Assembly (NCBI RefSeq): GCF_023896955.1
Contig: NZ_JAMHIW010000001.1
Coordinates: forward strand, 310,001-374,000
DNA: 64,000 bases
Direction of reading: 5' to 3'
Origin: Micromonospora sp. RHAY321
GTDB taxonomy: Bacteria; Actinomycetota; Actinomycetes; Mycobacteriales; Micromonosporaceae
Position 1 is the first letter of the stretch. Every line of letters starts with the position of its first letter. The position numbers were made by a program, and so were the translations under genes. Of this stretch, positions 24,310 to 32,702 are shown one piece after another. The notes below the pieces were generated by a model. It was not told where the DNA came from. It worked only from the letters and a program-made list of their open reading frames with translations, and ran no database searches.

Positions 24310-25538
24310 CCGGGCCGGGCCGGCGGCACCGTAACGACCTGCCGATCGGGCGGCGGGTGGCCGAGTTGCGGGTACGCCGGGGCATGACGCAGCAGGTCTT
24401 CGCCGACCGGGTCGGCAAGTCGAAGAGTTGGGTGGACAAGGTCGAGCGAGGTGTCCGTAACCTGGACCGGCTCTCGGCGATCGAGGCGGTCGCCCGCGCC
24501 CTGGGCGTTGCCCCGAGCGTCCTGCTTCGCGGAAAGGCCCGGCCGGAACCGGCCACCGATGTCGGCGGCGCCGTGGAGCGGGTGCGGGAGGCGTTGGCTC
24601 GCCACGACGTTCACGGCTCCGGCAGCGACGGCCCGCAGACGCCGTCGTCAGTGCGGGACCTTGACCACCAGGTGGGGTACGCGTGGACGGCGTACCGGAA
24701 CGGCCACTATCTCCAGGTGCTGCGGATGCTGCCCGACCTGCTCGGCGACAGCCGTCGGGTTTGCCACGCGCAGGTGGCGGAGGCGTCCGCCGCCGACCTG
24801 CTGGTGCGGGTGCACCGGCTCGCCGCCCAGGTGCTCGTTAAGCTCGGCGAGTCCAGCCTGGCCTGGCTGGCGGCCGACCGGGCGATGACCGCCGCCGCTG
24901 GTGACCCACGCCGGGTCGGCCTCGCGGCGATCTCCCTCGCCCAGGCACTCCGGGCTCTGCGGCGGGGCCGGCTGGCGATGACGGCCGCCCTCGCCGCCGT
25001 ACACCAGCTCGACCCGGCGCCGTCGCGCGAACGCCCACCGGAGGAGGTGGCTCTGACCGGGACGCTGCTGATCGAAGCGGCTCTCGCGGCGGCCGCCTGC
25101 GGAGATCCCGCCGCGGCCGACCTCACCGTACGAGCGGCCCACCTGGCCTCGGTGTACGGCGATCAGCACCATCGTGACGACGACGGCATCGGGTTCGGCC
25201 CCACGGCCGTGGAACTCGCCCGCGCCATAACCGTCATGAGTGTCGGAGACCACCATCGGGCCATCGCCATTCACCGGTGCGCTACCAGCGCCGAGGTCTG
25301 GCAGCGGCTCCCCGCCGAGCACCGGGCGGCGCACCTGATCGACATCACCCGTGCCCACCTCGACCTCGGCGATGCCCGCGCCGCCGGCCGCGCCCTGGTC
25401 ACCGCCGACGGGATCGCTCCCGCGGAGGTGCGCATCCGCCCCGCAGCGCGTGCCGCTCTGACCGCCGTCCTGCATGCCGGCCCCACCCCGGCCGATGTGG
25501 CCCGCTTGGCCGCCACTGTCGGACTGACCCAGCAGTGA
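24306..25538 (+). CDS. XRE family regulator with helical repeat C-terminus
   Basis: This encodes 410 aa starting at GTG 24306. The helix-turn-helix is at residues about 12-70 (LPIGRRVAELRVRRGMTQQVFADRVGKSKSWVDKVERG, LDRLSAIEAVARALG). The C-terminal 300 residues are Ala/Leu-rich helices with repeated DLL-VHRLAAQVLVKLGE, AWLAADRAM and AALAAVH patterns that resemble TPR-type scaffolds of actinobacterial XRE/TPR regulators. It ends with AGPTPADVARLAATVG. A decayed copy of that ending occurs at 29385-29480. Targets unknown. Confidence 0.85.
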   Translation: MTGPGRRHRNDLPIGRRVAELRVRRGMTQQVFADRVGKSKSWVDKVERGVRNLDRLSAIEAVARALGVAPSVLLRGKARPEPATDVGGAVERVREALARHDVHGSGSDGPQTPSSVRDLDHQVGYAWTAYRNGHYLQVLRMLPDLLGDSRRVCHAQVAEASAADLLVRVHRLAAQVLVKLGESSLAWLAADRAMTAAAGDPRRVGLAAISLAQALRALRRGRLAMTAALAAVHQLDPAPSRERPPEEVALTGTLLIEAALAAAACGDPAAADLTVRAAHLASVYGDQHHRDDDGIGFGPTAVELARAITVMSVGDHHRAIAIHRCATSAEVWQRLPAEHRAAHLIDITRAHLDLGDARAAGRALVTADGIAPAEVRIRPAARAALTAVLHAGPTPADVARLAATVGLTQQ

Positions 25539-25574
25539 CCGCACCACAGGCCGCACGCTTCCGCGGTGGTCGAG

Positions 25575-27971
25575 TCAAGCAGCGCTGTCCCCGAGCGCCG
25601 ACTCGACGCGCCGTCGCAGTCGTTCCGCGCGCGTGTCCGGGAAGTTACTCAACAGCGTGACCGCTTCGCGCCACCACCGGCGTGCCTCCTCGGCGCGCCC
25701 GACGTCGATCAGCGCCGTTGCGAGGTGGTCCAGCGTCAGGGCGAGCTGCCAGTCGTCCCCTAGCTGCCGGTGAACCGCCGCCGCCCGCAGGTGGAAGGCG
25801 ATCGCCTGCTCCGGCTGCCCCAGCTCCCGGTACGCCTCGCCGGCCCCGTCCAGTGCCATCGCCTCCCGGCTGCGGTCACCCAACTGGCGCTGGATCGTGG
25901 CCGCCCGCTGCGTCGCCTCCAGCGCCTCGGCGGACCGGCCGGCGGCACGCTGCACGCGCGCATATTCGACCAGCCAGTGCGCCAACCACACCGGGCTTCC
26001 GTGTTCGGCGATGGCCAGTGCCCGCTCGATCGCGGCCAGGGCGTCCTCGGTGCGTCCGAGTTCGCGCAGCGTCATGCTGAGGAAGAAGAGCGAGTTGCCC
26101 TCCTGCCCCCGGTCGTCGATGTCCCGCTGCACTCCAAGCGCTTGATTCAGCAGCATCACGGCGTCGGCGAGGTCACCCAGTTCGTAGCGGGTTTCCGCAA
26201 GGTTGCTCAGCAGCAGGGCCTGCCAGCGTTGGTCCTGACGGCGGGTGAAGATGTCGAGGCTCCCGCCGAAGTGCGTGAGGGCGTCGGTGAGGCGGCGGTG
26301 GCGCAGCGCCAGTAGTCCCAGCGCGTTGATGGACACTGCCGTGCCGTTCTCGTCGCCGATCTCCCGCCGGATCGCCAGCGCAGCGTGGTGGTGCTCCGCC
26401 GCGTCCGTGAGCTCGCGGGCCTGGAAGTGGGCCTTACCGAGGCTTTCCAGCGCCTCCGCCTCAGCGCCTCGGTCGCCCAACGATCGCGCAGCGGACAACC
26501 CGATCCCCGCGGTGGCGAACCATGCGTCGAAGGCGTTGCGGTGCATGAATACGCTGCGCAGCAGGACAGCCAGGTGCCAAGCAATCCGCGGCAGCGCTGC
26601 CTCGAACGCGGCGCGGGTGGCGGCGACGAGGTTGTCCTGCTCGGCGGTGAACCAGGCGTCAGCCTCTTCGGCGGTGGCGAAGCTCAGCGGCGTGACCTCG
26701 GTCGGTGGTGCCAACGGCATCGTCCGGCTGAACGGGAGTGTGCGGGTCAGCGCGGCGTCCGCCGTGTGCAGGTACCAGGTGAGTATGCGACGCAGCGCCG
26801 CCTGGCGATCCTCGCCGCTCTCAAGGTGCTTGACCTGGTCCACCGCGTACGCGCGTAACAGGTCGTGCAGTTGGTAGCGGCCGGGTGCGCTCTGTTCCAG
26901 CAGGTGCGCACCGACGAGCGCGTCGAGCGGCGGCCGAACCTGCGACACCGGCCAGCCGGCGAGCGCGGCGGCAGCCGGGGCGCCGAGGTCCGGGCCGGTA
27001 TGCAAGCCGAGCAGGCGGAACAGCCGGGCCGCCGATGTGTTCAGCGCCCGATAGGACCAGGCGAAGACGGACCGAACGGCGTCGGCCTCCTCACCGTCCT
27101 CCGCGGTCAGCGCGTCCCACAGGGCCGACTCGTCACGCAGGTCCTGGATCAACTCGGACAGCGGCATGAACGGCCGGCTCGCCGCCCGTTCGGCGGCGAT
27201 TCGCAGGGCCAGTGGCAGCCTGGCGCACAACCGTGCCAGTTCGGCGAGCTCGACCGCGTCATCGCCGGTGCGATACTCGACGGTCACGTCGTGCAGCAGC
27301 GTCACCGCGTCCTCCTCGGCCAACATGCGCAGGGTCAGCCGCCGGCCGCCGTCGCGGCTCACCAGTCCCGACAACATGCTTCGGCTGGTGACGATCACCA
27401 GGCAGCTGCTGGTGCCCGGCAGCAGTGGACGCACCTGCCGGACCGTTGCGGCGTTGTCCAGGACCACCAGGACGCGCCGGTCAGCCAGCCGGGAGCGGTA
27501 CAACGTCTCGCGGTCCTCGAGATCAGCGGGAATCGCGGATGCGGGGACGCCCAGCGCCCGCAGGAATCGGTCGAGCACCTGCTCCGGTTGACTGGGTTGG
27601 CCCGGGTCGTAGCCACGGAGGTTCGCGTAGAGCTGGCCATCCGGGAACCGGTGCCGCACGGCGTGCGCCCAGCGCAGCGCGAGAGCGGTCTTGCCGACGC
27701 CGGCGGTGCCGGTGACGACGACGAGGTTGGCGTCGGCGGCCTCATCGCCGAGAAGCCGGTCCAACGCTCGCAGCTCCTCGACCCGGTTGACAAAGCCGCG
27801 TACATCACCGGGGAGCTGACGGGGAGGCGGGTCGGCGAGGGAGGGGTCGCCGGAATAGAAGTGCACCCCGCCGTACACGTCGCGCGCCTGCACCAGGTCG
27901 GCGGGACCGGACAGCTCCGACCGGTTGACGTGCTCCGGTCGTCCTTGCTCCGCCGCTCCGTTAGCCGCCAT
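25575..27971 (-). CDS. STAND (NB-ARC/TPR) ATPase with RHIM-like N-terminal motif
   Basis: This 798-aa protein begins with a short segment at 24-40 (ADLVQARDVYGGVHFY) that resembles RHIM-like bacterial amyloid signalling motifs found on NLR-like proteins. An NB-ARC ATPase follows: GTAGVGKTALAL at 88-99 (Walker A), VLVVLDNA near 166-173 (Walker B), PLALRIAAERAA (GLPL-like) near 255, and an RYQLHDLLRAYA winged-helix element near 370. The C-terminal 350 residues are TPR repeats (for example EALESLGKAHFQARELTDAAEHHHAAL). STAND proteins oligomerise on ligand sensing. The order motif-NTPase-TPR fits a signalling sensor whose effector is another protein carrying the same motif, perhaps the divergent one at 28919. 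Confidence 0.85.
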   Translation of the reverse strand: MAANGAAEQGRPEHVNRSELSGPADLVQARDVYGGVHFYSGDPSLADPPPRQLPGDVRGFVNRVEELRALDRLLGDEAADANLVVVTGTAGVGKTALALRWAHAVRHRFPDGQLYANLRGYDPGQPSQPEQVLDRFLRALGVPASAIPADLEDRETLYRSRLADRRVLVVLDNAATVRQVRPLLPGTSSCLVIVTSRSMLSGLVSRDGGRRLTLRMLAEEDAVTLLHDVTVEYRTGDDAVELAELARLCARLPLALRIAAERAASRPFMPLSELIQDLRDESALWDALTAEDGEEADAVRSVFAWSYRALNTSAARLFRLLGLHTGPDLGAPAAAALAGWPVSQVRPPLDALVGAHLLEQSAPGRYQLHDLLRAYAVDQVKHLESGEDRQAALRRILTWYLHTADAALTRTLPFSRTMPLAPPTEVTPLSFATAEEADAWFTAEQDNLVAATRAAFEAALPRIAWHLAVLLRSVFMHRNAFDAWFATAGIGLSAARSLGDRGAEAEALESLGKAHFQARELTDAAEHHHAALAIRREIGDENGTAVSINALGLLALRHRRLTDALTHFGGSLDIFTRRQDQRWQALLLSNLAETRYELGDLADAVMLLNQALGVQRDIDDRGQEGNSLFFLSMTLRELGRTEDALAAIERALAIAEHGSPVWLAHWLVEYARVQRAAGRSAEALEATQRAATIQRQLGDRSREAMALDGAGEAYRELGQPEQAIAFHLRAAAVHRQLGDDWQLALTLDHLATALIDVGRAEEARRWWREAVTLLSNFPDTRAERLRRRVESALGDSAA

Positions 27972-27974
27972 CTG

Positions 27975-28586
27975 TCAGTCCGGGTGGGGAGGCTCCGATG
28001 GTGCCACCGCTCGGGCGAAGAACTCGTCTAGCGGCTCGCCGGCGTCGTAGAGCGACTCGATGAACTCTTGGCACCGCGTCACCACGTCCGGGTTCCGCCA
28101 GCGCCGCGCCGCCTCGAGTACGCCGTCGGCGTCGTAGACCGCCTCGTACATGATGTCCGTGCCGAGGGTGTAGATCTCCGGCAGCGGACCATCCACTTCC
28201 GCGGCGACGACCTGATCCGGCGTCACCACTCGGGTCAGCCCCCCGTACTCGTGGCGTTGCCGCAACACGTGCAGCTCCCACTGCAGGTAGGGCGTCAGTG
28301 GCTCCTGCACCACCCGCACCCGGCGGGTAGCGAACCCGCTGTCGGCGATGCGCCGATAGTAGTCTGCGAACTCGGAACGTCTCGCGTCGAGAATTCGCAG
28401 CGACTCCTCCCATCGACCGGCGGCGAACGCCTGCCAGCCCGCATCCTGCGGCTCCTTGAACGTCTGTTGCCGTTCCAGTTTCCAGAAGCCCGGCGGGCCG
28501 GTCTTCCAGAACCGTTGTCCGAAGTCGGCCCAGTAGTCCTCCAGGGCCAGCAGCTCGCCGGGGTCTCCGCCCAGGAGTTCACGCAT
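27975..28586 (-). CDS. DUF6879-type protein upstream of STAND gene
   Basis: This 203-aa protein has the DUF6879 pattern: FWKLERQQTFKEP, WEESLRILDARR, FADYYRRI, RRVRVVQEPLTPYLQWELH, PDQV and IYTLGTDIMYEAVYD. These proteins are common in actinobacteria beside regulators or STAND ATPases; their role is not established. It overlaps the 90-aa gene upstream by 8 bp and its stop is 3 bp from the STAND start, so all three form one operon. Family call is from pattern memory. Confidence 0.65.
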   Translation of the reverse strand: MRELLGGDPGELLALEDYWADFGQRFWKTGPPGFWKLERQQTFKEPQDAGWQAFAAGRWEESLRILDARRSEFADYYRRIADSGFATRRVRVVQEPLTPYLQWELHVLRQRHEYGGLTRVVTPDQVVAAEVDGPLPEIYTLGTDIMYEAVYDADGVLEAARRWRNPDVVTRCQEFIESLYDAGEPLDEFFARAVAPSEPPHPD

Positions 28587-28851
28587 CAGGGATGTCCACC
28601 TTCGCCGCGATCATGGTCGATCGGGGAATGATGATAAGCCGCTCACCGGGGTCGACGGAGACTCCTTCGGGCAGCCGGTCCTCGTAGGTCTCGGTGAGAT
28701 CCTGCCCGATCACCGCGACGTCGCCGTTGCTCAGCTCCCAGATGTCGGGACAGCTGCCGTCACCCGAGGTATTGCCCAATTCGTGCGACGACTTGCCCCA
28801 ACGGCGATTGAGCTCGGCGGACGGGTCCGCCTCCCACCGGTGCGCACTCAT
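28579..28851 (-). CDS. small hypothetical protein, first gene of STAND operon
   Basis: This encodes 90 aa starting at ATG 28851 behind GGGAGGTCGGC (minus strand). It has CPDIWELSNGDVAVIGQDLT near 34-53, with a beta-rich C-terminus (SVDPGERLIIIPRSTMIAAKVDIPDA). The CPDIWELSNGDVAVIG phrase recurs in actinobacterial proteins adjacent to DUF6879 genes. It overlaps the DUF6879 gene by 8 bp. No known function. Confidence 0.7.
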   Translation of the reverse strand: MSAHRWEADPSAELNRRWGKSSHELGNTSGDGSCPDIWELSNGDVAVIGQDLTETYEDRLPEGVSVDPGERLIIIPRSTMIAAKVDIPDA

Positions 28852-28918
28852 GCCGACCTCCCTGGGTCCGTCACGAATTGAGCACGGATAGTAACATCGA
28901 GAGAGCTGGATTACAGTC

Positions 28919-29362
28919 ATGCGTGCCGGCTCCGGCCCGGATGGTGATCCTTCGGGGGTGAAGGGTGTGGATGACCCGCTGATGCTCGCGGCGGCGACGA
29001 CGCTGGTCGCCTGGACGACCACCGAACTCGCCCAGGGAGCCCGGTCGGCCGTGTCCGGGCTGACCGAGTTCCTCCGGCACCGATTCCGTCACGAGCAGGC
29101 AGCCGAGCAGACTGTGGAGGTCGCTCTACGTCACCCGACTGCGGACACGGTTCAGCACCTCGCCGCACTCCTCGAACAGGAGACGCTCCGTGATCCCGTG
29201 TTCGATGCCGAATTCCTCGCACGCTTCGCGAAGGTCCAGGCGATCGTCGCGGCCAACCAGGGCGATGTGACCAACACCGTCTCCGGCGACGTCAGCGGAT
29301 CGGTGGCGCAGGCGCGTGATGTCCACGGCGGCATCTCCTTCGGCGGACACAGCGGTGCCTGA
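28919..29362 (+). CDS. helical protein ending in RHIM-like amyloid motif
   Basis: This encodes up to 147 aa from ATG 28919; a later start near GTG 28969 (VDDPLMLAAATT) is possible. The N-terminal part has a hydrophobic helix (LMLAAATTLVAWTTTEL) and amphipathic helices (LTEFLRHRFRHEQAAEQ). The last 29 residues carry NTVSGDVSGSVAQARDV then HGGISFGG, matching the layout of RHIM-like bacterial amyloid signalling motifs (V-x-G-x-V-x-G-x-V-x-Q-A). The STAND ATPase at 25575 has the same core (VQARDVYGG). Divergent from the STAND operon with 67 bp between starts, it is a candidate membrane-acting effector triggered by amyloid templating. This is inference. Confidence 0.7.
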   Translation: MRAGSGPDGDPSGVKGVDDPLMLAAATTLVAWTTTELAQGARSAVSGLTEFLRHRFRHEQAAEQTVEVALRHPTADTVQHLAALLEQETLRDPVFDAEFLARFAKVQAIVAANQGDVTNTVSGDVSGSVAQARDVHGGISFGGHSGA

Positions 29363-29384
29363 TCAGCCGCTGTCCACTGGTGAC

Positions 29385-29480
29385 CCGCGGCCCGCAAGCA
29401 CCGCCTGCGCGCCGGCCCCAACCCGGCCGACGTGACCCGGCTGGCCGCCCACGTCGGCCCAACTCGGCAGTTGACCCACC
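29385..29480 (+). pseudogene. decayed copy of XRE regulator C-terminus
   Basis: The stretch encodes LRAGPNPADVTRLAAHVGP followed by TRQLT, closely matching the last residues of the XRE regulator at 24306-25538 (LHAGPTPADVARLAATVGLTQQ). No start or helix-turn-helix precedes it, so it is a 3'-end scrap left by duplication or rearrangement of an XRE gene of this type. Confidence 0.6.
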
Positions 29481-29904
29481 GGAGGCACTGCCGGCGGCAC
29501 CATTTGGCGCGCCGAGAATCGATGCGAGTTCGAGAGGATTCCTGCGGCGTCTGCGTCGATCTAAGGCCTTGCCCGTTATAGACCGACTTCGTTCCCAGCA
29601 CTGGTAGCGCAGCTTGCCGACGCCCAGCTCGGACTCGACCCGCTGTAATTGGACGGCGCAGGCCTGGACCCCTCCTTCAATAAGGCGGGTGCGACGAGCA
29701 CCCCCGCACCGACAAGCACCGCGATCAAATTGAAGGCCAAGGGGCGTAAGCGGTAGCGGGCCGCTAACCTCGCCTACTACGCGTTCACTGCCGCAGGGTA
29801 GACCGGCGGGCGGTTTTCCGCCTGAGCCCGGCCCGGACGCTGGACCAGCTGTTGCACGCGCGGCAGTGCGCCCACAGGTGGTAGGGCGCACTGCCGGCGA
29901 CGAT
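29481..29904. other. 424-bp intergenic region with no supported gene
   Basis: Frames are short and none has a convincing start or domain. It includes a TA-rich stretch near 29565-29585. It separates the STAND region from the carbohydrate locus. Confidence 0.35.
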
Positions 29905-31263
29905 CTACCGGTTGCCGCCCTGGTCGTGTGGGACGGTGACGGTGACGGTGCAGCCGACCGGCCGTCCGATCTCGTCGTGGCCGGTGTACGTGAGGTGGTA
30001 GACCCGGTCCCCCGCGTTGCCGGCTCGTTCGGCCCGTAGCTTGCCACTCGTGTCCGGCGTGCCGATGGCGAATCCGCTGACGTCCGCGGCGTCACCCCCG
30101 GTCACGCTTGTCAGGGTGAACGCGTTCGGGCCGAGCACCCCGTCGTGCAGGTCCACGGTGACGTTGACGTCGACCAGCTCGTGGTTCGGCGGCCACAGGA
30201 CCGGTCGGTCCACGGCACAGTCCAGCTGCCGTACCGGCAACGGGTTTGCCAGGGAGGCCGTGGCGTGTCCGATGGTCGCGGTGAGCCGGCTGCCGGCTTC
30301 GTAGTACATGTGCGCGGTCTGCCCGTCGAAGTAGAACGTCGGCGCGGCCGAGCGGCCGAGGTCGGGCGCGGCGGACATCGAGTCGTGCACGATGCCGAGG
30401 TGGACCTCCTGGTCGAAGTCCTGCCCGACGTCCACCGCGTGCATGTTGCCGTCGGCGGCGTGGAAGATCACCAGGTTGCGGTCGTTCCAGCGCAGGTAGG
30501 ACGGTCCGGAGGCGTTCGGGCCTTCGATGCCCTGCGGGGTCACGATCGGTTCGGGCTGCATGCTCCAGGTTCGCGCGTCGTTGGAGACCGCCCAGCGGAT
30601 CCGCCGGGACACGGGCCCCGTCGGTCCGGGCGCCCCCGCCGTGGGATTGTCCATGAAGAGCATCAGGTACCGGGTGCCCAGGCGGGGCACGGACTGCTCG
30701 AACACCCGGGCGTAGGAGGTCTCGCCACCGGTCGTGTCGTTCCGGCTGACCGCGGTCCCGCCGTAGCTGAAGTGGATGCCGTCGTCGGAGGTCGCGTACC
30801 GGGTGATGGAGTTCTCGCCGTGGAAGTAGAGGAAGAGCTTGCCCTCGCCCTCGATCCACACCGCGTGCGGCGAGGAGACGTGGCTGACCGTGGAGTAGTG
30901 CGGCAGCCAGGTGTTGCTGATCAGGGGGTTGGCGACGTATTCGGTCCACGGGCCGTTGATCGAGTCGGAGTACGCGAGGGCGATCCCGCCGGGACGCTCG
31001 TGCGGCGCGTAGTACAGGTAGTAGGTGCCGAGCGGGTTGGGGAAGTAGTCGGCGGCCCGGATGACGCTGGGGAAGATGAACTCGTTCGTCGGGTTGAAGG
31101 CGAGCGTGCCCTTGTCGAACGCGGTGCCCTGGTAGGTGAACTGGGGGAAGTCGAGCTCGGGTTCGGCGGCTGCTGGCCCGGTGCCGGCCACGGCGGCAAC
31201 GAGCAGGCCGGCACTGGCGGCCGCCAGGACAGCGCGTCGGGACGGGGCGGATGGTCTCGTCAT
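29905..31263 (-). CDS. secreted beta-propeller glycosidase-like protein
   Basis: This encodes 452 aa from ATG 31263. The Tat signal peptide (SRRAVLAAASAGLLVAAVAG, then AAAEP) predicts export. The body has repeated beta-strand blades typical of five-bladed propeller hydrolases (YYLYYAPHERPGGIALAYSDS, NGPWTEY, TSDDGIHF, WSMQPEPIVTPQGIEGP, TFYFDGQTAHMYYEAG), and a C-terminal domain near 355-450 is bacterial-Ig-like, reminiscent of calcium-binding propeptides (LWPPNHELVDVNVTV). Catalytic Asp/Glu residues are not identified with certainty. It is divergent from lacI and faces the operator palindromes, so its product probably releases or trims the sugar imported by the cluster. Confidence 0.7.
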   Translation of the reverse strand: MTRPSAPSRRAVLAAASAGLLVAAVAGTGPAAAEPELDFPQFTYQGTAFDKGTLAFNPTNEFIFPSVIRAADYFPNPLGTYYLYYAPHERPGGIALAYSDSINGPWTEYVANPLISNTWLPHYSTVSHVSSPHAVWIEGEGKLFLYFHGENSITRYATSDDGIHFSYGGTAVSRNDTTGGETSYARVFEQSVPRLGTRYLMLFMDNPTAGAPGPTGPVSRRIRWAVSNDARTWSMQPEPIVTPQGIEGPNASGPSYLRWNDRNLVIFHAADGNMHAVDVGQDFDQEVHLGIVHDSMSAAPDLGRSAAPTFYFDGQTAHMYYEAGSRLTATIGHATASLANPLPVRQLDCAVDRPVLWPPNHELVDVNVTVDLHDGVLGPNAFTLTSVTGGDAADVSGFAIGTPDTSGKLRAERAGNAGDRVYHLTYTGHDEIGRPVGCTVTVTVPHDQGGNR

Positions 31264-31369
31264 GCGGCTTCCTCTTCGGTCGGTCGGTTCGCGGCAGGAG
31301 CAGTGCGGAGTAACGCTCAGTAAGAACACAGGGGACATCGATCGGCGGTTGCCCCTTGGCGGCGCCGAG

Positions 31370-31383
31370 CTAATACGTATTAG
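31370..31383. promoter_or_regulatory. LacI-type operator 1
   Basis: CTAATACGTATTAG is a perfect 14-bp palindrome about 107 bp before the start of the divergent secreted gene. The consensus shared with the sites at 31492 and 31591 is CTAAT(A/G)CG(T/C)ATTA, as expected for the LacI-family regulator encoded at 31626. This copy would control the minus-strand gene. Confidence 0.75.
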
Positions 31384-31491
31384 CATTGATGTTTCTCGAA
31401 TGTTGCGCGTTCGGCGGCGCTTCTGTCAAGAGGCGGTTCGACGACCCACCGATCCACCCGGGCGCGGACCAGACCGCTGAGGGCCCGACCG

Positions 31492-31505
31492 CTAATGCGC
31501 ATTAC
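31492..31505. promoter_or_regulatory. LacI-type operator 2
   Basis: CTAATGCGCATTAC contains the 12-bp palindrome TAATGCGCATTA. It sits midway between the divergent genes and is slightly degenerate at the outer bases, so it may be a weaker or auxiliary site for looping between sites 1 and 3. Confidence 0.65.
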
Positions 31506-31590
31506 TCCAGGAAGTTCATCGCGCCGAAATCTTGCGGCCCGCCCCTTGACATGCACCGGTCGGCCCGCCAAGCTCCTTCCCAACACGAGG

Positions 31591-31606
31591 GCTAATACGC
31601 ATTAGC
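31591..31606. promoter_or_regulatory. LacI-type operator 3
   Basis: GCTAATACGCATTAGC is a near-perfect 16-bp palindrome 19 bp upstream of the lacI start. Its position suits autorepression of the regulator and control of the import/catabolic operon. Confidence 0.75.
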
Positions 31607-31625
31607 CGCACCGGAAGGACCCGAC

Positions 31626-32672
31626 GTGACCACTCCCCCCAGACGTGTCACCCAACGTGACATCGCGCGGATGGCCGGTGTCAGTCAGGCGACGGTGTCG
31701 CTGGTGCTCAACAACCGGACCGACGCCGAGGTCCGCATCGCCCCGGAGACCCGGGACCGGGTGTTGCGGGTCATCGCCGAGACCGGGTACGCCGCCGACC
31801 CCGTGGCCCGCCGCCTCGCCTCGCGGTTCAACCGGATCATCGGCGTCTTCACCTACGAGCCCGCCTTCCCCAGCGGCAGCCGGGACTTCTTCCACCCGTT
31901 CCTGCTCGGTATCGAGGAGTACGCCGAGCGGTTCGGCTGCGACCTGCTGCTGTTCACCAGCGCGCCGGTGGTGGACGGCCGGCGACGCATCTTCCACCAG
32001 GACAACCGGCTGCGTCTGGCCGACGGGTGCATCCTGCTCGGGCGCGAGATCGACGGCGCGGAGCTGCACCGGCTCAACCGTGACGGATATCCGTACGTCG
32101 CCGTCGGGCGCCGCGACGACGCCGGCGGTCCGGTCCCCTACGTCGGCGCGGACTACGCCTCGGCGGTGGCCCAACTCGTCGAGGTGGCACTGCGGCGCGG
32201 CCACCGCCGCCTGATGTACCTGAATATGGGCACCAACGCGGAATCCTCCGAGGACCGGCGCCGTGGGTTCCGCGCCGCCGCGACGACCGCAGAGGCCGCC
32301 GGGGAGATGTCAGCGCTGGCCGGGGAAGCCGACACGACCGTCGACACCCTGCTGGCCGACGGGACCACCGTCGTCTTCGTGGAGGACTTCGCCACGGCGG
32401 TCGCGCTGGAGTCGGCCGCCCGTCGGCGCGGCCTGACCGTGCCCGGCGACCTGTCGATCGTGACCCTCGGCGACCCGACGGTCCCGGTCCCCACCGACAT
32501 CGCGTTCACCGGGTTCCGCATCCCTCGCGAGGAGATGGGCCGACAGTCGGTCGAGGTGTTGACGGGCGTCATCGATGGCAGCGCTGCCGGCCCCCAGCAA
32601 CGACTTCTCGCCTGCGAACTCGTCGAGGGCAACACCCTCGGCACCCCTGATCCGGCGGTCGACCGGCGCTAA
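31626..32672 (+). CDS. LacI family transcriptional regulator
   Basis: This 348-aa protein has a LacI helix-turn-helix at residues about 7-30 (VTQRDIARMAGVSQATVSLVLNN) and hinge (ETGYAADPVARRLASR), followed by a periplasmic-binding-like sensor (RIIGVFTYEPAFP, ADGCILLGREI, VGADYASAVAQLV, DIAFTGFRIPREEMGRQSVEVL). The three palindromic operators just upstream fit its DNA site. It is the first gene of a plus-strand cluster for an amino-sugar-like substrate, which would be the inducer. Confidence 0.92.
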   Translation: MTTPPRRVTQRDIARMAGVSQATVSLVLNNRTDAEVRIAPETRDRVLRVIAETGYAADPVARRLASRFNRIIGVFTYEPAFPSGSRDFFHPFLLGIEEYAERFGCDLLLFTSAPVVDGRRRIFHQDNRLRLADGCILLGREIDGAELHRLNRDGYPYVAVGRRDDAGGPVPYVGADYASAVAQLVEVALRRGHRRLMYLNMGTNAESSEDRRRGFRAAATTAEAAGEMSALAGEADTTVDTLLADGTTVVFVEDFATAVALESAARRRGLTVPGDLSIVTLGDPTVPVPTDIAFTGFRIPREEMGRQSVEVLTGVIDGSAAGPQQRLLACELVEGNTLGTPDPAVDRR

Positions 32673-32702
32673 GCGGTCGGCCGCGCAACTGGAAGGAAGC
32701 AC

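Noticed and set aside
24306-25538. STAND-type sensor
   Set aside because: The helical C-terminus might recall a TPR sensor, but there is no P-loop; it is better described as an XRE/TPR-like regulator.
26865-28031. 388-codon plus-strand open frame
   Set aside because: Antisense to the STAND ATPase; Gln/Arg-rich without motifs.
30145-31323. 392-codon plus-strand open frame
   Set aside because: Antisense to the secreted propeller gene, and it would cover its signal peptide region; no domain.
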